NCBI GenBank assembly: GCA_025350665.1
Contig: JANXXJ010000221.1
Coordinates: 1-56,121, forward strand
From: Gemmatimonadota bacterium
Lineage (GTDB): Bacteria > Gemmatimonadota > Gemmatimonadetes > Gemmatimonadales > GWC2-71-9
Length of the DNA: 56,121 nt
Reading direction: 5' to 3'
Below, in pieces: positions 26,127 to 35,970 of the stretch. The translations under genes were made by a program, and so were the position numbers. The notes beneath the pieces are model-generated. The model was not told the DNA's origin, did not search any database, and saw only the letters and a program-made list of their open reading frames with translations. Every line of letters starts with the position of its first letter. Positions within the stretch are counted from its first letter, which is position 1.

Positions 26127-29100
26127 ATGACACGTTCGTCCCGTTTGTTCGCGGTGGCCCTGGCCGCCGCCTCGCCCGCTGTTGCCGTCGCGCAGACCGC
26201 GGTCGACACCGCCGCGTTCGGTTCGGTCTCCTGGCGCAACATCGGTCCCCAGCGTGGCGGCCGTTCGGTGGCCGTGACGGGCTCGGTGGCCCGGCCCCAG
26301 GAGTACTACATGGGCACCACCGGCGGCGGCGTCTTCAAGAGCACCGACGGGGGCGACAACTGGGCGCCGATCACCGACAAGTACTTTGGCGGGACGATCG
26401 GCGCCATCGCGGTGGCGGAGTCCAATCCCGACATCGTGTACGTCGGCGGCGGCGAGCACACGATGCGGGGCAACGTGTCCCATGGCGACGGTGTATATAA
26501 GACGACCAACGGTGGCCGGACCTGGAGCTACCTTGGCCTGGCCGAGATGCGCCATATCGCCAAGATCCGGATCAATCCGAAAAACCCCGACATCGTCTAT
26601 GTGGCCGCGGTGGGGCCGGTGTTCAGCACCAGGGATTCGAACCGGGGCGTCTACAAGTCGGTCGATGGCGGGAAGACTTGGAAGAAGATCCTGAACCGGG
26701 CCGGGAACGACTCGACCGGCGCGGTCGAACTGGTGATGGACCCGTCCAATCCCGAGGTGCTGTACGCCGGTCTGTGGGAGGTCTACCGGAAGCCGTGGAT
26801 GCTGAACAGCGGCGGCCCCGGGAGCGGCATCTTCAAGACCACCGACGGCGGCGCCACATGGAAGGAACTGACCCGGAACGCCGGCTTGCCGAAGGGCGTG
26901 ATCGGGAACGTCGGGCTGGCGGTCTCTCCGGCCAACCCGAAGCGGGTCTGGGCCGTGGTCGAAGCGGACGACGGCGGCGTCTTCCGGTCCGACGATGGCG
27001 GCGATACCTGGACGAAGACCAACGAGGAGCGGAAGCTCCGGCAGCGGGCCTGGTACTACAGCCGGATCTTCGCTGACCCGAAGGACGAGAACGTGGTCTA
27101 TGTCCTGAACGTGTCATGGTACCGCTCGAACGATGGCGGAAAGTCCTTCCCGACCTCGTTTCGGACCCATCACGGCGACAATCACGATCTCTGGATTGCG
27201 CCGAACGACCCGCAGCGGATGATTCTGGGTGATGACGGCGGCGGCGAGGTGAGCATCAACGGCGGCCGGAGCTGGACCGACGTGGACTATCCGACGGCTC
27301 AGTTCTATCACGTCACCACCACCAATGATTTCCCCTACCGGGTCTGCGGGGCGCAGCAGGACAACAGCACGCTCTGCGGTTCGAGCCGGGGTGTTGCCGG
27401 TACCCATTTCAGCGACTTCTACGACGTGGGCGGCGGCGAGTCGGGCTACATCGCGGTTCGCCCCGACAAGCCGAACATCGTCTTTGCCGGGAGCTACGGT
27501 GGTCTCCTCACCCGGCGCGACCTGAACAGCGGGCTCACCCAGGACGTGAACCCCTGGCCGCTCAATCCGATGGGCCATTCGGCCGTCGATTCCAAGTACC
27601 GGATGCAGTGGACCTTCCCGATTGTCTTCTCGCCGCACGATCCGAAGACGATGTACGTCGGCTCGAGCGTGGTGTTCAAGTCCACCGATGAGGGTGCCAG
27701 CTTCGCCCCGATCAGCCCGGACCTGACCCGGAACGACCCCAAGACGTTAGGCCCGTCCGGCGGCCCGATCACGAAGGACCAGACTTCGGTCGAGTACTAC
27801 GGCACGGTGTTCACGATTGCCGAGTCGCCGCTGGAGAAGGGTGTCATCTGGACCGGGTCTGACGACGGCGTGGTGCAGATCACCCGGAACGGCGGCCAGA
27901 GCTGGGAGAAGATCACGCCGCCGGATCTGCCGGAGTGGGCCCGGATCTCGATCATCGACGCATCGCCGCACGCCAAGGGCACCGCCTACGTGGCCGCGAA
28001 TCGCTTTCAGCTCAACGATTTTGCGCCATACCTCTACAAGACGTCCGACTATGGCAAGACCTGGACGAAGATCGTGAAGGGCATCACGCCGGGCGAGTTT
28101 GCCCGGGTGATCCGCGAAGATCCGGTTCGGCAGGGCTTGCTGGTGGCCGGCACCGAGCGGGGCGTCTGGGTGTCGTTCGACGACGGCGCCAACTGGCAGC
28201 GGCTCCAGCGGAACCTGCCGCCGGTACCGGTGCACGACCTGGTGTTCAAGGACGCCGATATCGTTCTCGGGACCCATGGCCGCGGCTTCTGGATCATGGA
28301 TGACATCTCGTCGCTGCGGCAGGTTCGCGCCGAGGTGCTGGCCAAGGATGTGCACCTGTTCCAGCCCAAGGACCAGTACCAGACCTTCGGGGAGATCTCG
28401 ATTCAGTACTGGCTCAAGAAGCCGGGCCAGAAGGTGGCGCTCGAGTTCCTTGACCAGAAGGGACAGCTGATCAAGCGGTTCACCAGCGATCCCGATTCGA
28501 TCTGGGTGGCGGACTCGAACCGGGTGATGGCATCGGAACAGAGCCGGCTCGACAGCCTCCGGGCCCTCGGTGTCATGCCCGAGAGCGCCCGCAATCTTTC
28601 GGCGGTGACGCGGCCGAATTTCTTCGAACTGTTCGAGAGCGGCTACCGGTACCTGCCGGCTCCGAGTGTGGCCAACAAGGCGGGCGCCAACAGCTTCAGT
28701 TGGGATCTCCGCTATCCCGACGCCGTTGCCTTCAAGGGGATGATCACCTGGGCGGCCGGCACCGCGGGCCCGATAGCGGCGCCGGGCAACTACACGGTCC
28801 GGATCACGGCCGGCGACAAAACCGAGACCCAGACCTTCAAGCTGCTCAAGGATCCGCGGAGTGAGGCGACCCAGGCCGATCTGGACGAACAGTTCGCCTT
28901 TGCGATCAAGATCCGCGACAAGACGACCGAGGCGAACAACGCGGTCCGGACCATCCGCAACGTGAAGGCGCAGCTCAAGGACCGTCAGGGCCGCGCCAAC
29001 GCCACGGGGAAGGTGACCCTCGACAAGCTGGTGGCTCCGCTGGTCGATCAGCTCTCGGCCGTTGAGGCGGAGGTCTATCAGGTGAAGAACAAGAGCGGCC

Positions 29101-29354
29101 AGGATCCCCTCAACTATCCCATCAAGCTCAACAACCAGATTGCGGCCCTGCTCGGGGTGGTCGAGGCGTCGGCCAGGCCCACGGCGCAGACATATGAGGT
29201 TTTCAAGGTGCTGTCGGCCGCGCTCGATGTGCAGCTGGCCCGGCTCAAGGGCCTGCTCGACGGGCTGGGCGCGGTCAACGCGGAATTGAGCCGTCAGTCA
29301 CTCGATCACGTGGTTCCCTCGACGGCGGAAATCGAAACGTCGAGCGGCACATGA
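26127..29354 (+). CDS. Secreted Asp-box (BNR/sortilin-like) beta-propeller protein
   Basis: 1075 residues from the ATG at 26127; it begins a signal peptide (LFAVALAAASPAVAVAQ), whereas the longer frame runs into the divergent promoter. I count about eleven Asp-box repeats of the form SxDGGxxW, for example KSTDGGDNWAPI, KTTNGGRTW, KSVDGGKTW, RSDDGGDTW, ITRNGGQSW and KTSDYGKTW, filling roughly the first 750 residues. The C-terminal 300 residues form an Ig-like region (GNYTVRITAGDKTETQTF) and a helical tail. Such sortilin/VPS10-like propellers are abundant in gemmatimonads and are usually annotated as glycosyl hydrolases, but no sialidase arginine triad is evident; binding of peptide or glycan is as likely. 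Overlaps the following lipoprotein by 4 bases. Confidence 0.88.
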   Translation: MTRSSRLFAVALAAASPAVAVAQTAVDTAAFGSVSWRNIGPQRGGRSVAVTGSVARPQEYYMGTTGGGVFKSTDGGDNWAPITDKYFGGTIGAIAVAESNPDIVYVGGGEHTMRGNVSHGDGVYKTTNGGRTWSYLGLAEMRHIAKIRINPKNPDIVYVAAVGPVFSTRDSNRGVYKSVDGGKTWKKILNRAGNDSTGAVELVMDPSNPEVLYAGLWEVYRKPWMLNSGGPGSGIFKTTDGGATWKELTRNAGLPKGVIGNVGLAVSPANPKRVWAVVEADDGGVFRSDDGGDTWTKTNEERKLRQRAWYYSRIFADPKDENVVYVLNVSWYRSNDGGKSFPTSFRTHHGDNHDLWIAPNDPQRMILGDDGGGEVSINGGRSWTDVDYPTAQFYHVTTTNDFPYRVCGAQQDNSTLCGSSRGVAGTHFSDFYDVGGGESGYIAVRPDKPNIVFAGSYGGLLTRRDLNSGLTQDVNPWPLNPMGHSAVDSKYRMQWTFPIVFSPHDPKTMYVGSSVVFKSTDEGASFAPISPDLTRNDPKTLGPSGGPITKDQTSVEYYGTVFTIAESPLEKGVIWTGSDDGVVQITRNGGQSWEKITPPDLPEWARISIIDASPHAKGTAYVAANRFQLNDFAPYLYKTSDYGKTWTKIVKGITPGEFARVIREDPVRQGLLVAGTERGVWVSFDDGANWQRLQRNLPPVPVHDLVFKDADIVLGTHGRGFWIMDDISSLRQVRAEVLAKDVHLFQPKDQYQTFGEISIQYWLKKPGQKVALEFLDQKGQLIKRFTSDPDSIWVADSNRVMASEQSRLDSLRALGVMPESARNLSAVTRPNFFELFESGYRYLPAPSVANKAGANSFSWDLRYPDAVAFKGMITWAAGTAGPIAAPGNYTVRITAGDKTETQTFKLLKDPRSEATQADLDEQFAFAIKIRDKTTEANNAVRTIRNVKAQLKDRQGRANATGKVTLDKLVAPLVDQLSAVEAEVYQVKNKSGQDPLNYPIKLNNQIAALLGVVEASARPTAQTYEVFKVLSAALDVQLARLKGLLDGLGAVNAELSRQSLDHVVPSTAEIETSSGT

Positions 29355-30439
29355 GACGAGCCGGCGCGATCGGTCTCCTCCTGCTGGCCGTGGGTTGTGG
29401 TGGCCGGCGGGATTCCCGGCGGGCGGAAGCGGTGCCGGTTGAGCCGCTGCCGATCGCGCAGGATACGGTGGTGATCCCGTGGACCAACATTCCCGAGGCT
29501 GCCTGGCTGGGCGGCCGCCGTTGGGTGGTGGTGGGTTCCGAGCACGACGCGGCGCTGTTCCTCGATTTCGACGCCAGGAAAGCGGCGCCGGTGGGTGGTC
29601 TCAAGAATCCGGAATTGGTCAAGCCGTACGGCGTCTTCGCGATCGGCGACACCGCGGCGATCGCCGACTGGGCCAAGAGCCGGTTGTCGCTCTGGACCTG
29701 GGATGGCAAGCTGGCCGGTTCGGTGCCCGCGCCGGCGTTTACTCGCGGGGTCCTGCCCAAGGTGCGCGATGCGGCCGGCCACTACTACTTCGAGGTGCCG
29801 CCGCTGTCGGGCCCGGACGGCAGCGGTCTCAAGGACTCGGCCGCGGTGGTCCGGTCTGACGCCGGCCTGGCCAAGTTCGACACGGTCGCCAGGTTGGCGC
29901 CGCTCGATGTGGCCGAAATTCACGAGGCCCGCGGCAAACGCTACGAACGGCTGGTGTTCAGCGGCAACGATTGGTGGGGCGTCCGGCCGGATGGACGGAT
30001 CTGGATCGCGCGGGTCCGGCGGAACGAGGTGTCGGTACTCTTCGAGGGCAAGGAAGTTCGCGGCGAACGGTTGCCCGATCCGGTGCTCGAGGTGACCCGG
30101 CAGGACAAGGAGCAGTACCTCACCCGATTCCCCGACGAGCTGCAGGCCATGGCGAAGCAGCTGCAGTACGCCCCGTTCAAGCCGGCGTTCGAGCGGGGTT
30201 TTACCGGCGCGGACGGTCTGGTCTGGCTCCGGAAGTCGAAGCCGTTGATCGATTCGGTCCGGCGCTACCAGGTGGTTGACACCAGCGGGACCCTGACCCG
30301 GGTGTTTTCGACCCTGGGCCAGGGCCTGATCGTCGCGGCCGGTCGCGGAACGGTGCTGGTGGCCGAGCAGTTCAAGGGCGGCCTCCGGATGATGGAACTC
30401 CGGCTTCCCAGCCCCCCGCCACCGCCGGCGACCCATTGA
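29351..30439 (+). CDS. Lipoprotein of unknown function (propeller-like)
   Basis: 362 residues with a lipobox LLAVGC (Cys16) after a short signal peptide, so a lipid-anchored envelope protein. I do not recognise a named family. The body alternates short beta strands with aromatic pairs (LSLWTWDGKLAG, DWWGVRPDGRIWIARV, LVWLRKSKPLI), suggesting a six-bladed propeller of the NHL or BF3886 sort. The C-terminus is proline-rich. Translationally coupled to the Asp-box protein upstream and 14 bases from the amidohydrolase downstream, so the three form one operon. Confidence 0.7.
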   Translation: MRRAGAIGLLLLAVGCGGRRDSRRAEAVPVEPLPIAQDTVVIPWTNIPEAAWLGGRRWVVVGSEHDAALFLDFDARKAAPVGGLKNPELVKPYGVFAIGDTAAIADWAKSRLSLWTWDGKLAGSVPAPAFTRGVLPKVRDAAGHYYFEVPPLSGPDGSGLKDSAAVVRSDAGLAKFDTVARLAPLDVAEIHEARGKRYERLVFSGNDWWGVRPDGRIWIARVRRNEVSVLFEGKEVRGERLPDPVLEVTRQDKEQYLTRFPDELQAMAKQLQYAPFKPAFERGFTGADGLVWLRKSKPLIDSVRRYQVVDTSGTLTRVFSTLGQGLIVAAGRGTVLVAEQFKGGLRMMELRLPSPPPPPATH

Positions 30440-30453
30440 TCACGCGAGGCCGG

Positions 30454-32106
30454 ATGCGAACTCCCTGGGCCCTTCTCGTCGTTGCCCTGGCCGCCTGCGC
30501 CGGAGATGAAAGCCCGGGCACCGCCGAACTGGTGCTCTACAACGGGAAGATCTTCACGTCGTCGGTCGAGAAGCCGTGGGCCGAAGCCATCCTCATTCAT
30601 GGCGAGCGGATCGTCGCGGTCGGGACGAGTGCGGAGGTCCGGGCCAAGGCGGCGAAAGGCGCCCGGTCGATCGATCTCGCGGGCCGTGTGGTGGTGCCGG
30701 GGTTCAACGACGCCCACGACCACATTGGCGCCGCGGAGCCCGCGGTGATGGTGCCGACCGTCACCGATCCGCTCCCGGAACCGTCGTTTGCGCTGGTGGC
30801 CGACAGCCTGACCGCCGCCGTGGCCCGGAATCCTGCCGGTACCCGGCTCGAGGTCCTGGTTGGCGAGCGGGTGTTTTCCGACCCCAATGCCCGCCGCGCG
30901 ACTCTCGACCGGATCGCCCCGATGCACCCGGTGGTTCTCGTCGCCTGGACCGGGCACGGCAAGATCTACAACAGCGCCGCCCTCGCGGCGGCGGGCGTTG
31001 GTGACACGATCCAGGATCCGCTCGGCGGGCGGTTCGAGCGGAAGAACGGCCGTCTCACGGGATTGATCGAGGAGTACGCCGGCTTTCGCCTGATGGTGCC
31101 GGGCGGGATGCCAGACTCGATGGTGCGGGCGGCGTTTCGGGCTCGAGCGGATTCCGCGGTTCGGGTCGGGATTACCAGCATCCAGGACATGACCACGTCC
31201 CTCGAGCCGGGGCAGATCGCTGGGCTGGCCGACTCCCTCGATCTGCCGGTCCGGCTCCGCTTGATCCGGCTCCCGATGACCACGCCTGCCGGCCGCGACA
31301 TCGTGCCGTGGCGCGCCATCCCGACCCGGCGAAGCGGCCGGGTGACCATTTCCGGCACCAAGTACATTCTCGATGGGACGCCGGTCGAACGACTGGCCAC
31401 GCTCCGAGCTCCGTACTCCGATCGGCCTGACTGGTATGGCCGGCTCGACTTCCCGCCCGACACCCTCAAAGCCATGCTGGCCGAGATTCTGGCCGCGGGC
31501 GATCAGCCAATCATCCATGCGGTCGGCGACAGCGCGGTGGGCCTCGTGCTGTCGACCCTGACCCAACTGGCGCCCGACTCGGTGTGGCTCCGGCTCCGGC
31601 CCCGGATCGAACACGGCGAAGGGCTGGCGCCGGATCAATACCGGCGGGCGCTCGAACTGGGGGTGACCGTGGTCCAGAACCCGACCCACCTCGGTCTCGG
31701 GGCCGTGGCGGCCGCGCGATACGGGCCGGCCCGGATGCGGATCCTCCAACCCATGAAGAGTCTGCTCAAGCAAGGCATCGTCCTCGGCCTGGCGTCGGAC
31801 GGGCCTCAGAATCCGTTTCTCAACCTGATGCTGGCGGTGATCCATCCCGACAACCCGGTCGAGAAACTGACCATGGAAGAGGCGGTCCAGGCCTATACCC
31901 ACGGGTCGGCCTGGGCCGAGTTCCAGGAGGGGGAGAAAGGCCGGATCGCGCCGGGGCTCCTGGCCGATCTGGCGGTGCTCTCGCAGGACATTTTCACCAT
32001 TCCGGTCGAACGGTTGCCGGCTACCCGCAGTGTGCTGACGCTGCTCGGCGGGCGGGCAGTCTACGATCCGAACGGCTGGCTCGCGGCGGGGAAGAGCGGC
32101 CGGTAG
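30454..32106 (+). CDS. Lipoprotein amidohydrolase (YtcJ-like, Amidohydro_3)
   Basis: 550 residues from the ATG at 30454 (GAGG upstream); a TTG at 30436 in the same frame is less likely. Signal ends in the lipobox LAAC at Cys15. Then ELVLYNGKIFTSSVEKPWAEA and VVPGFNDAHDHIG, the metal site of the YtcJ/exoenzyme-regulatory-protein branch of amidohydrolases; late motifs VGDSAVGLVLS, RIEHGEGL and LGLASDGPQNP. Likely hydrolyses an N-acyl or cyclic amide on the cell surface. Third gene of the operon beginning at 26127. Confidence 0.85.
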   Translation: MRTPWALLVVALAACAGDESPGTAELVLYNGKIFTSSVEKPWAEAILIHGERIVAVGTSAEVRAKAAKGARSIDLAGRVVVPGFNDAHDHIGAAEPAVMVPTVTDPLPEPSFALVADSLTAAVARNPAGTRLEVLVGERVFSDPNARRATLDRIAPMHPVVLVAWTGHGKIYNSAALAAAGVGDTIQDPLGGRFERKNGRLTGLIEEYAGFRLMVPGGMPDSMVRAAFRARADSAVRVGITSIQDMTTSLEPGQIAGLADSLDLPVRLRLIRLPMTTPAGRDIVPWRAIPTRRSGRVTISGTKYILDGTPVERLATLRAPYSDRPDWYGRLDFPPDTLKAMLAEILAAGDQPIIHAVGDSAVGLVLSTLTQLAPDSVWLRLRPRIEHGEGLAPDQYRRALELGVTVVQNPTHLGLGAVAAARYGPARMRILQPMKSLLKQGIVLGLASDGPQNPFLNLMLAVIHPDNPVEKLTMEEAVQAYTHGSAWAEFQEGEKGRIAPGLLADLAVLSQDIFTIPVERLPATRSVLTLLGGRAVYDPNGWLAAGKSGR

Positions 32107-32191
32107 GCCGGTGCTTCCCGCCGGGGCCGCTTGGAGGTAATCTCCATGGCGGTTCCCGCCTCAATCAGCAGCGATTCTTAAGGAGAGTTCG

Positions 32192-32650
32192 ATGGCCACG
32201 ATCAACGTCAACGGCCAGCCCAAGGACGTGAACGCCGATCCCACGATGCCCCTGCTCTGGGTCCTCCGGGATGTGCTCGGCATGACCGGCACGAAATTCG
32301 GCTGCGGCATGGCGCAGTGCGGCGCCTGCACCGTTCACATCGACGGGGTTGCGACCCGGTCCTGCGTCACCCCACTCTCGGCGGTCGGCGACAAGAAGGT
32401 CACCACGATCGAGGGCCTGTCCCCCGACGGCATGCATGCCGTTCAGCAGGCCTGGGTCGAACTGCAGGTGCCGCAGTGCGGCTACTGCCAGAGCGGCCAG
32501 ATCATGTCGGCCGTGGCGCTGCTCGAAGCCAAGCCGGCTCCCACGGACGCCGACATCGACACTGCGATGAACGGGAACATCTGCCGCTGCGGGACCTATC
32601 AGCGGATTCGGGCCGCGATTCACCGCGCGGCGGAAATGAAGAAGGGGTGA
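32192..32650 (+). CDS. [2Fe-2S] subunit of a xanthine-dehydrogenase-family molybdenum hydroxylase (IorA-like)
   Basis: 152 residues, very strong AAGGAGAG site upstream. A ferredoxin-type domain with Cys38, Cys43, Cys46 and Cys58, then a helical domain with Cys96, Cys99, Cys131 and Cys133, together binding two [2Fe-2S] clusters. These carry electrons from the molybdopterin centre of the next gene's product, 3 bases downstream. No FAD subunit is encoded here, matching isoquinoline-1-oxidoreductase and aldehyde-oxidase types whose acceptor is a cytochrome or quinone. It has no signal of its own and would be exported by the Tat pathway attached to its partner. Confidence 0.92.
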   Translation: MATINVNGQPKDVNADPTMPLLWVLRDVLGMTGTKFGCGMAQCGACTVHIDGVATRSCVTPLSAVGDKKVTTIEGLSPDGMHAVQQAWVELQVPQCGYCQSGQIMSAVALLEAKPAPTDADIDTAMNGNICRCGTYQRIRAAIHRAAEMKKG

Positions 32651-32653
32651 TCC

Positions 32654-34816
32654 ATGGCCAAGACTGAATCGGGTTGGAGCCGGCGCGACTTCGTTCGCGT
32701 CTCGGTGGCCGTGGGTGGCGGGTTGCTGGTGGCGGTCGGTTGCGCGCCGGCGGGCAAAGGAACGGAAGCCGCCGCCGCGGGCGGCGGCAACGGCAAGTTC
32801 GAACCCAATGCTTTCCTCCGGATTGACGGCAACGGGAACGTGACGGTCATCGCGAAGCACCTCGAGATGGGTGAAGGCAGCTACACCGGCCTCGCCACCC
32901 TGGTGGCGGAAGAGCTCGATGCCGACTGGGCCAAAGTCCGGGTCGAGGGCGCCGGGGCCGACGCGAAGAAGTACGCCAATCTGCTGTTCGGAATGCAGGG
33001 CACCGGTGGTTCGAGCGCGATTGCCAATTCGTGGGAGCAGCATCGCAAAGCCGGAGCGGCGGCGCGGGCGGTTCTGATGACGGCAGCCGCCAAACAGTTT
33101 GGGGTGGCCGAGTCCGAGTTGACCACTGAGCCCGGCGTCGTGGTGCACGCCAAGTCGAATCGGCGGGCCGAGTACGGCACGCTGGTGGCGGCCGCGGCCA
33201 AACTCCCGGCGCCGGAGAATCCGCAGCTCAAGGATCCGAAGGATTTCCGGTATATCGGGAAGGAAAAGGGCGCGCCGCGCACCGATGCCAAAGAGAAGAG
33301 CACCGGGACCGCGCGGTACACCCAGGACGTCAAGCTTCCGGGGATGCTGACGGCCGTGGTGGCGCATCCGCCGCTGTTTGGCGCTACGGTCAAGTCGTTC
33401 GACGCCACCAAGGCCAAGGCCGTACCGGGGGTCAAGGACGTCGTGCAGGTGCCGAACGGCGTCGCGGTGCTTGGCGAGCACTTCTGGGCCGCCAAGAAGG
33501 GCCGGGACGCGCTCACCATCGAGTGGGATACCTCCAAGGCCAACACCAAGGGTTCGGCCGACGTGGCGGCAGATCTGCGGGCGCTGGCCACCAAAGCCGG
33601 CGTTGAGGTCCGGAAAGAGGGCGACGCCGACAAGACGCTGGCCGGGGCCGCCAAGACGGTGGAGGCGATGTACGAGTTCCCGTACCTCTCCCATGCGTCG
33701 ATGGAGCCGCTCAACTGCGTCGTCCAGCTCAACAAGGACGGCGCCGAGCTCTGGTATGGCTGCCAATTCCAGACTTTCGATCAGATGGCCGTGGCCGCCG
33801 TCTTCGGCATGAAGCCGGAGCAGGTCAAGATCAACATGCTCTACGCCGGCGGGAGCTTCGGCCGCCGCGCCAATGGTCAGAGCGACTACGTGGTCGAGGC
33901 TGCGGCGATCGCCAAGGCGATCCAGGGCAAGGCGCCGGTCAAGCTGGTCTGGACTCGTGAGGATGACACCGCCGCCGGGTACTTCCGGCCGGCGTTCATG
34001 CACCACATCAAAGGTGGTCTCGACAAGAATGGCGCGCCGGTCGCCTGGGTTCATCGGATCGCCGGCCAGTCGGTGATGATGGGGACGCCGATGGCGCCCA
34101 AGGACGGCAAGGACGCGAGCTCGTTCGAGGGCGCCGCGGACCAGCCGTACGTGGGCGGGAACGTCTACGTGGACTTCCACACGCCGGCAATCGGGATTCC
34201 GGTCCAGTGGTGGCGGTCGGTCGGGAACACCCACACGGCGTTTGCGGTGGAGATGTTCGTCGACGAGCTGGCTCATGCGGCCGGCAAGGATCCGGTCGAG
34301 TTCCGCCGCGGCCTGCTGGGCAAACAGCCCCGCTGGCTCGGCGTGCTCAACCTCGCGGCCGAAAAGTCCGGCTGGGGCAGCAAGCTGCCGGCGGGCCGGG
34401 CCCGCGGCGTCGCGGTTCACAAGTCGTTCGGCAGCTATGTCGCCGAGGTGGTGGAGGTCTCGCTCGAGGGTGCGAAGCCCAGGGTGCACCGGGTCGTCTG
34501 CGCGGTGGACTGCGGGATCGTGGTCAATCCCGACGTAGTCCGGGCTCAGATGGAGGGCGGCATCGCCTACGGGCTGGGGGCGGCGCTCTACGGCAAGATC
34601 GACATCGAGAAGGGCAAGGTCGTGTCGACCAACTTCGACAAGTACCGGGTCCTTCGCCATCGTGAAATGCCGGTGGTCGAGGTCTACACCGTGCCGTCCA
34701 CCGAAAAGCCGACCGGCGTCGGCGAGCCTGGTACGCCCCCGATCGGTCCGGCCGTGGCCAACGCACTGCTGGCGTTGACCGGCAAACCGGTTCGCAAGCT
34801 GCCGCTGGTTTCTTGA
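32654..34816 (+). CDS. Molybdopterin-binding subunit of a xanthine-dehydrogenase-family hydroxylase (IorB-like), Tat-exported
   Basis: 720 residues. N-terminal twin-arginine signal [18 protein letters not shown], followed by a Cys (VGCAP) that could be lipidated. Domains: an aldehyde-oxidase a/b hammerhead near 205-300, and molybdopterin-binding regions with [18 protein letters not shown] and, near the C-terminus, the catalytic Glu in [19 protein letters not shown]. It hydroxylates an N-heterocycle or aldehyde with water as oxygen source. The Tat signal, the small FeS partner and the lack of an FAD gene place it in the periplasmic IorAB group. Substrate not predictable. Confidence 0.92.
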   Translation: MAKTESGWSRRDFVRVSVAVGGGLLVAVGCAPAGKGTEAAAAGGGNGKFEPNAFLRIDGNGNVTVIAKHLEMGEGSYTGLATLVAEELDADWAKVRVEGAGADAKKYANLLFGMQGTGGSSAIANSWEQHRKAGAAARAVLMTAAAKQFGVAESELTTEPGVVVHAKSNRRAEYGTLVAAAAKLPAPENPQLKDPKDFRYIGKEKGAPRTDAKEKSTGTARYTQDVKLPGMLTAVVAHPPLFGATVKSFDATKAKAVPGVKDVVQVPNGVAVLGEHFWAAKKGRDALTIEWDTSKANTKGSADVAADLRALATKAGVEVRKEGDADKTLAGAAKTVEAMYEFPYLSHASMEPLNCVVQLNKDGAELWYGCQFQTFDQMAVAAVFGMKPEQVKINMLYAGGSFGRRANGQSDYVVEAAAIAKAIQGKAPVKLVWTREDDTAAGYFRPAFMHHIKGGLDKNGAPVAWVHRIAGQSVMMGTPMAPKDGKDASSFEGAADQPYVGGNVYVDFHTPAIGIPVQWWRSVGNTHTAFAVEMFVDELAHAAGKDPVEFRRGLLGKQPRWLGVLNLAAEKSGWGSKLPAGRARGVAVHKSFGSYVAEVVEVSLEGAKPRVHRVVCAVDCGIVVNPDVVRAQMEGGIAYGLGAALYGKIDIEKGKVVSTNFDKYRVLRHREMPVVEVYTVPSTEKPTGVGEPGTPPIGPAVANALLALTGKPVRKLPLVS

Positions 34817-34837
34817 CGGGCGAGCGGTGATGCAGGG

Positions 34838-34871
34838 CCGGGCGGGGGCCGTTGTGGCCCTCGCCCGGTTT
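34838..34871 (+). terminator. Intrinsic-type terminator after the molybdenum hydroxylase
   Basis: 13-bp stem (34838-34850 with 34856-34868, one G-T wobble), loop GTTGT, followed by TTT. It starts 22 bases after the hydroxylase stop and also argues against starting the next gene at 34827. Confidence 0.6.
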
Positions 34872-34898
34872 GGTACCTACCCCGGAGGACTGCCCCTC

Positions 34899-35963
34899 AT
34901 GCCGCGATTGCCGGAGCATCGGAATGCCGGGCCGTCCCGGCGGGAATTCCTTCAGACCACGGCGGCCGCCGCGTCGGTCCTCATTCACCGCGAGGTCCCC
35001 ATGTTCCTCGGCAGCGGCGACTACGTCTATCGGATGGATCATCACTGGGCCCGGGTCCCGGCCGGCAAACATTTCGGCTACACCCATGGCGTGGTGGAGG
35101 ACCGAAAGGGCCGCTTCTTCATCGCGAACCAGAGCCGGGACGCGATCATGATCTTCGACCACGACGGGAACTACCTCTCGTCGTGGGGACAGGCGTACGC
35201 CAAGGGCGCCCACGGGTTGCTTCTGGCGGAGGAGAACGGCGAAGAGGTGCTGTATCTCGCCAACACCAACCTGGCCCAGGTGGTGAAGACGACACTCGAC
35301 GGTGACGTCGTCTGGCAGGCGGGCCGTCCCTATCGCGCCGATATCTACACCCAGGACAAAGGCTACAGCCCGACGGAAACGGCGTTAGGTCCCAACGGGC
35401 TGCTTTACGTGGCGGATGGCTACGGCCAGTCCTGGGTTCATGTCTACGACGCCAACGACGGCAAGTATCTCGATTCCTTCGGTGGTCGCGGGACCGAGCC
35501 CGCCAACTTGAAGGAACCGCACGGGATCAAGATCGACGCCCGAAACGGCACGCCGGTCCTTCAGGTGACCGATCGCGGCAATGTCCGGATCGTGAACTTC
35601 AGTCTCGACGGGAAGCTGCTCGAGGAAGTCATCACCAGGGCCGACGTGCGCTATCCCTGTACCACCTTCCACCGGGACGGCCTGCTCTACATTCCGGATC
35701 TCTTTTCGCGAGTCTCGATCTTCGATCGGAACAACAGGAAGGTCGCCGACCTCGGCGACTACGTGGACGGCAAGTCTCTCACGTCGTGGGATGACTTCGG
35801 GGCCCGCTATCCCGACCTCAAGGGCTATCCGAACATTCCGCCCGAGAAGCGCTACCCGAACAAATTCATCTCGCCCCACGCGCTCTGGGTCGACCGGGCC
35901 GGCAGCATCTACGTGGTCGAGTGGATCGAGGACGGCCGGGTCACCAAGCTGACCAGGCAGTAG
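34899..35963 (+). CDS. Tat-exported NHL-repeat propeller protein
   Basis: 354 residues from the ATG at 34899, with GGAGG 10 bases upstream. A twin-arginine signal (SRREFLQTTAAAASVLI) precedes a six-bladed NHL-type propeller with repeated GPNGLLYVADGYG, LKEPHGIKIDARNG, DGLLYIPDLFSRVSIFD and ISPHALWVDRAG motifs. This resembles the propeller of peptidyl-glycine alpha-amidating lyase, but the catalytic metal ligands cannot be confirmed by eye. Export by Tat implies folding, or cofactor loading, before secretion. It is 7 bases from the next gene and belongs with the downstream cytochrome genes. Confidence 0.85.
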   Translation: MPRLPEHRNAGPSRREFLQTTAAAASVLIHREVPMFLGSGDYVYRMDHHWARVPAGKHFGYTHGVVEDRKGRFFIANQSRDAIMIFDHDGNYLSSWGQAYAKGAHGLLLAEENGEEVLYLANTNLAQVVKTTLDGDVVWQAGRPYRADIYTQDKGYSPTETALGPNGLLYVADGYGQSWVHVYDANDGKYLDSFGGRGTEPANLKEPHGIKIDARNGTPVLQVTDRGNVRIVNFSLDGKLLEEVITRADVRYPCTTFHRDGLLYIPDLFSRVSIFDRNNRKVADLGDYVDGKSLTSWDDFGARYPDLKGYPNIPPEKRYPNKFISPHALWVDRAGSIYVVEWIEDGRVTKLTRQ

Positions 35964-35970
35964 CCGGCCG

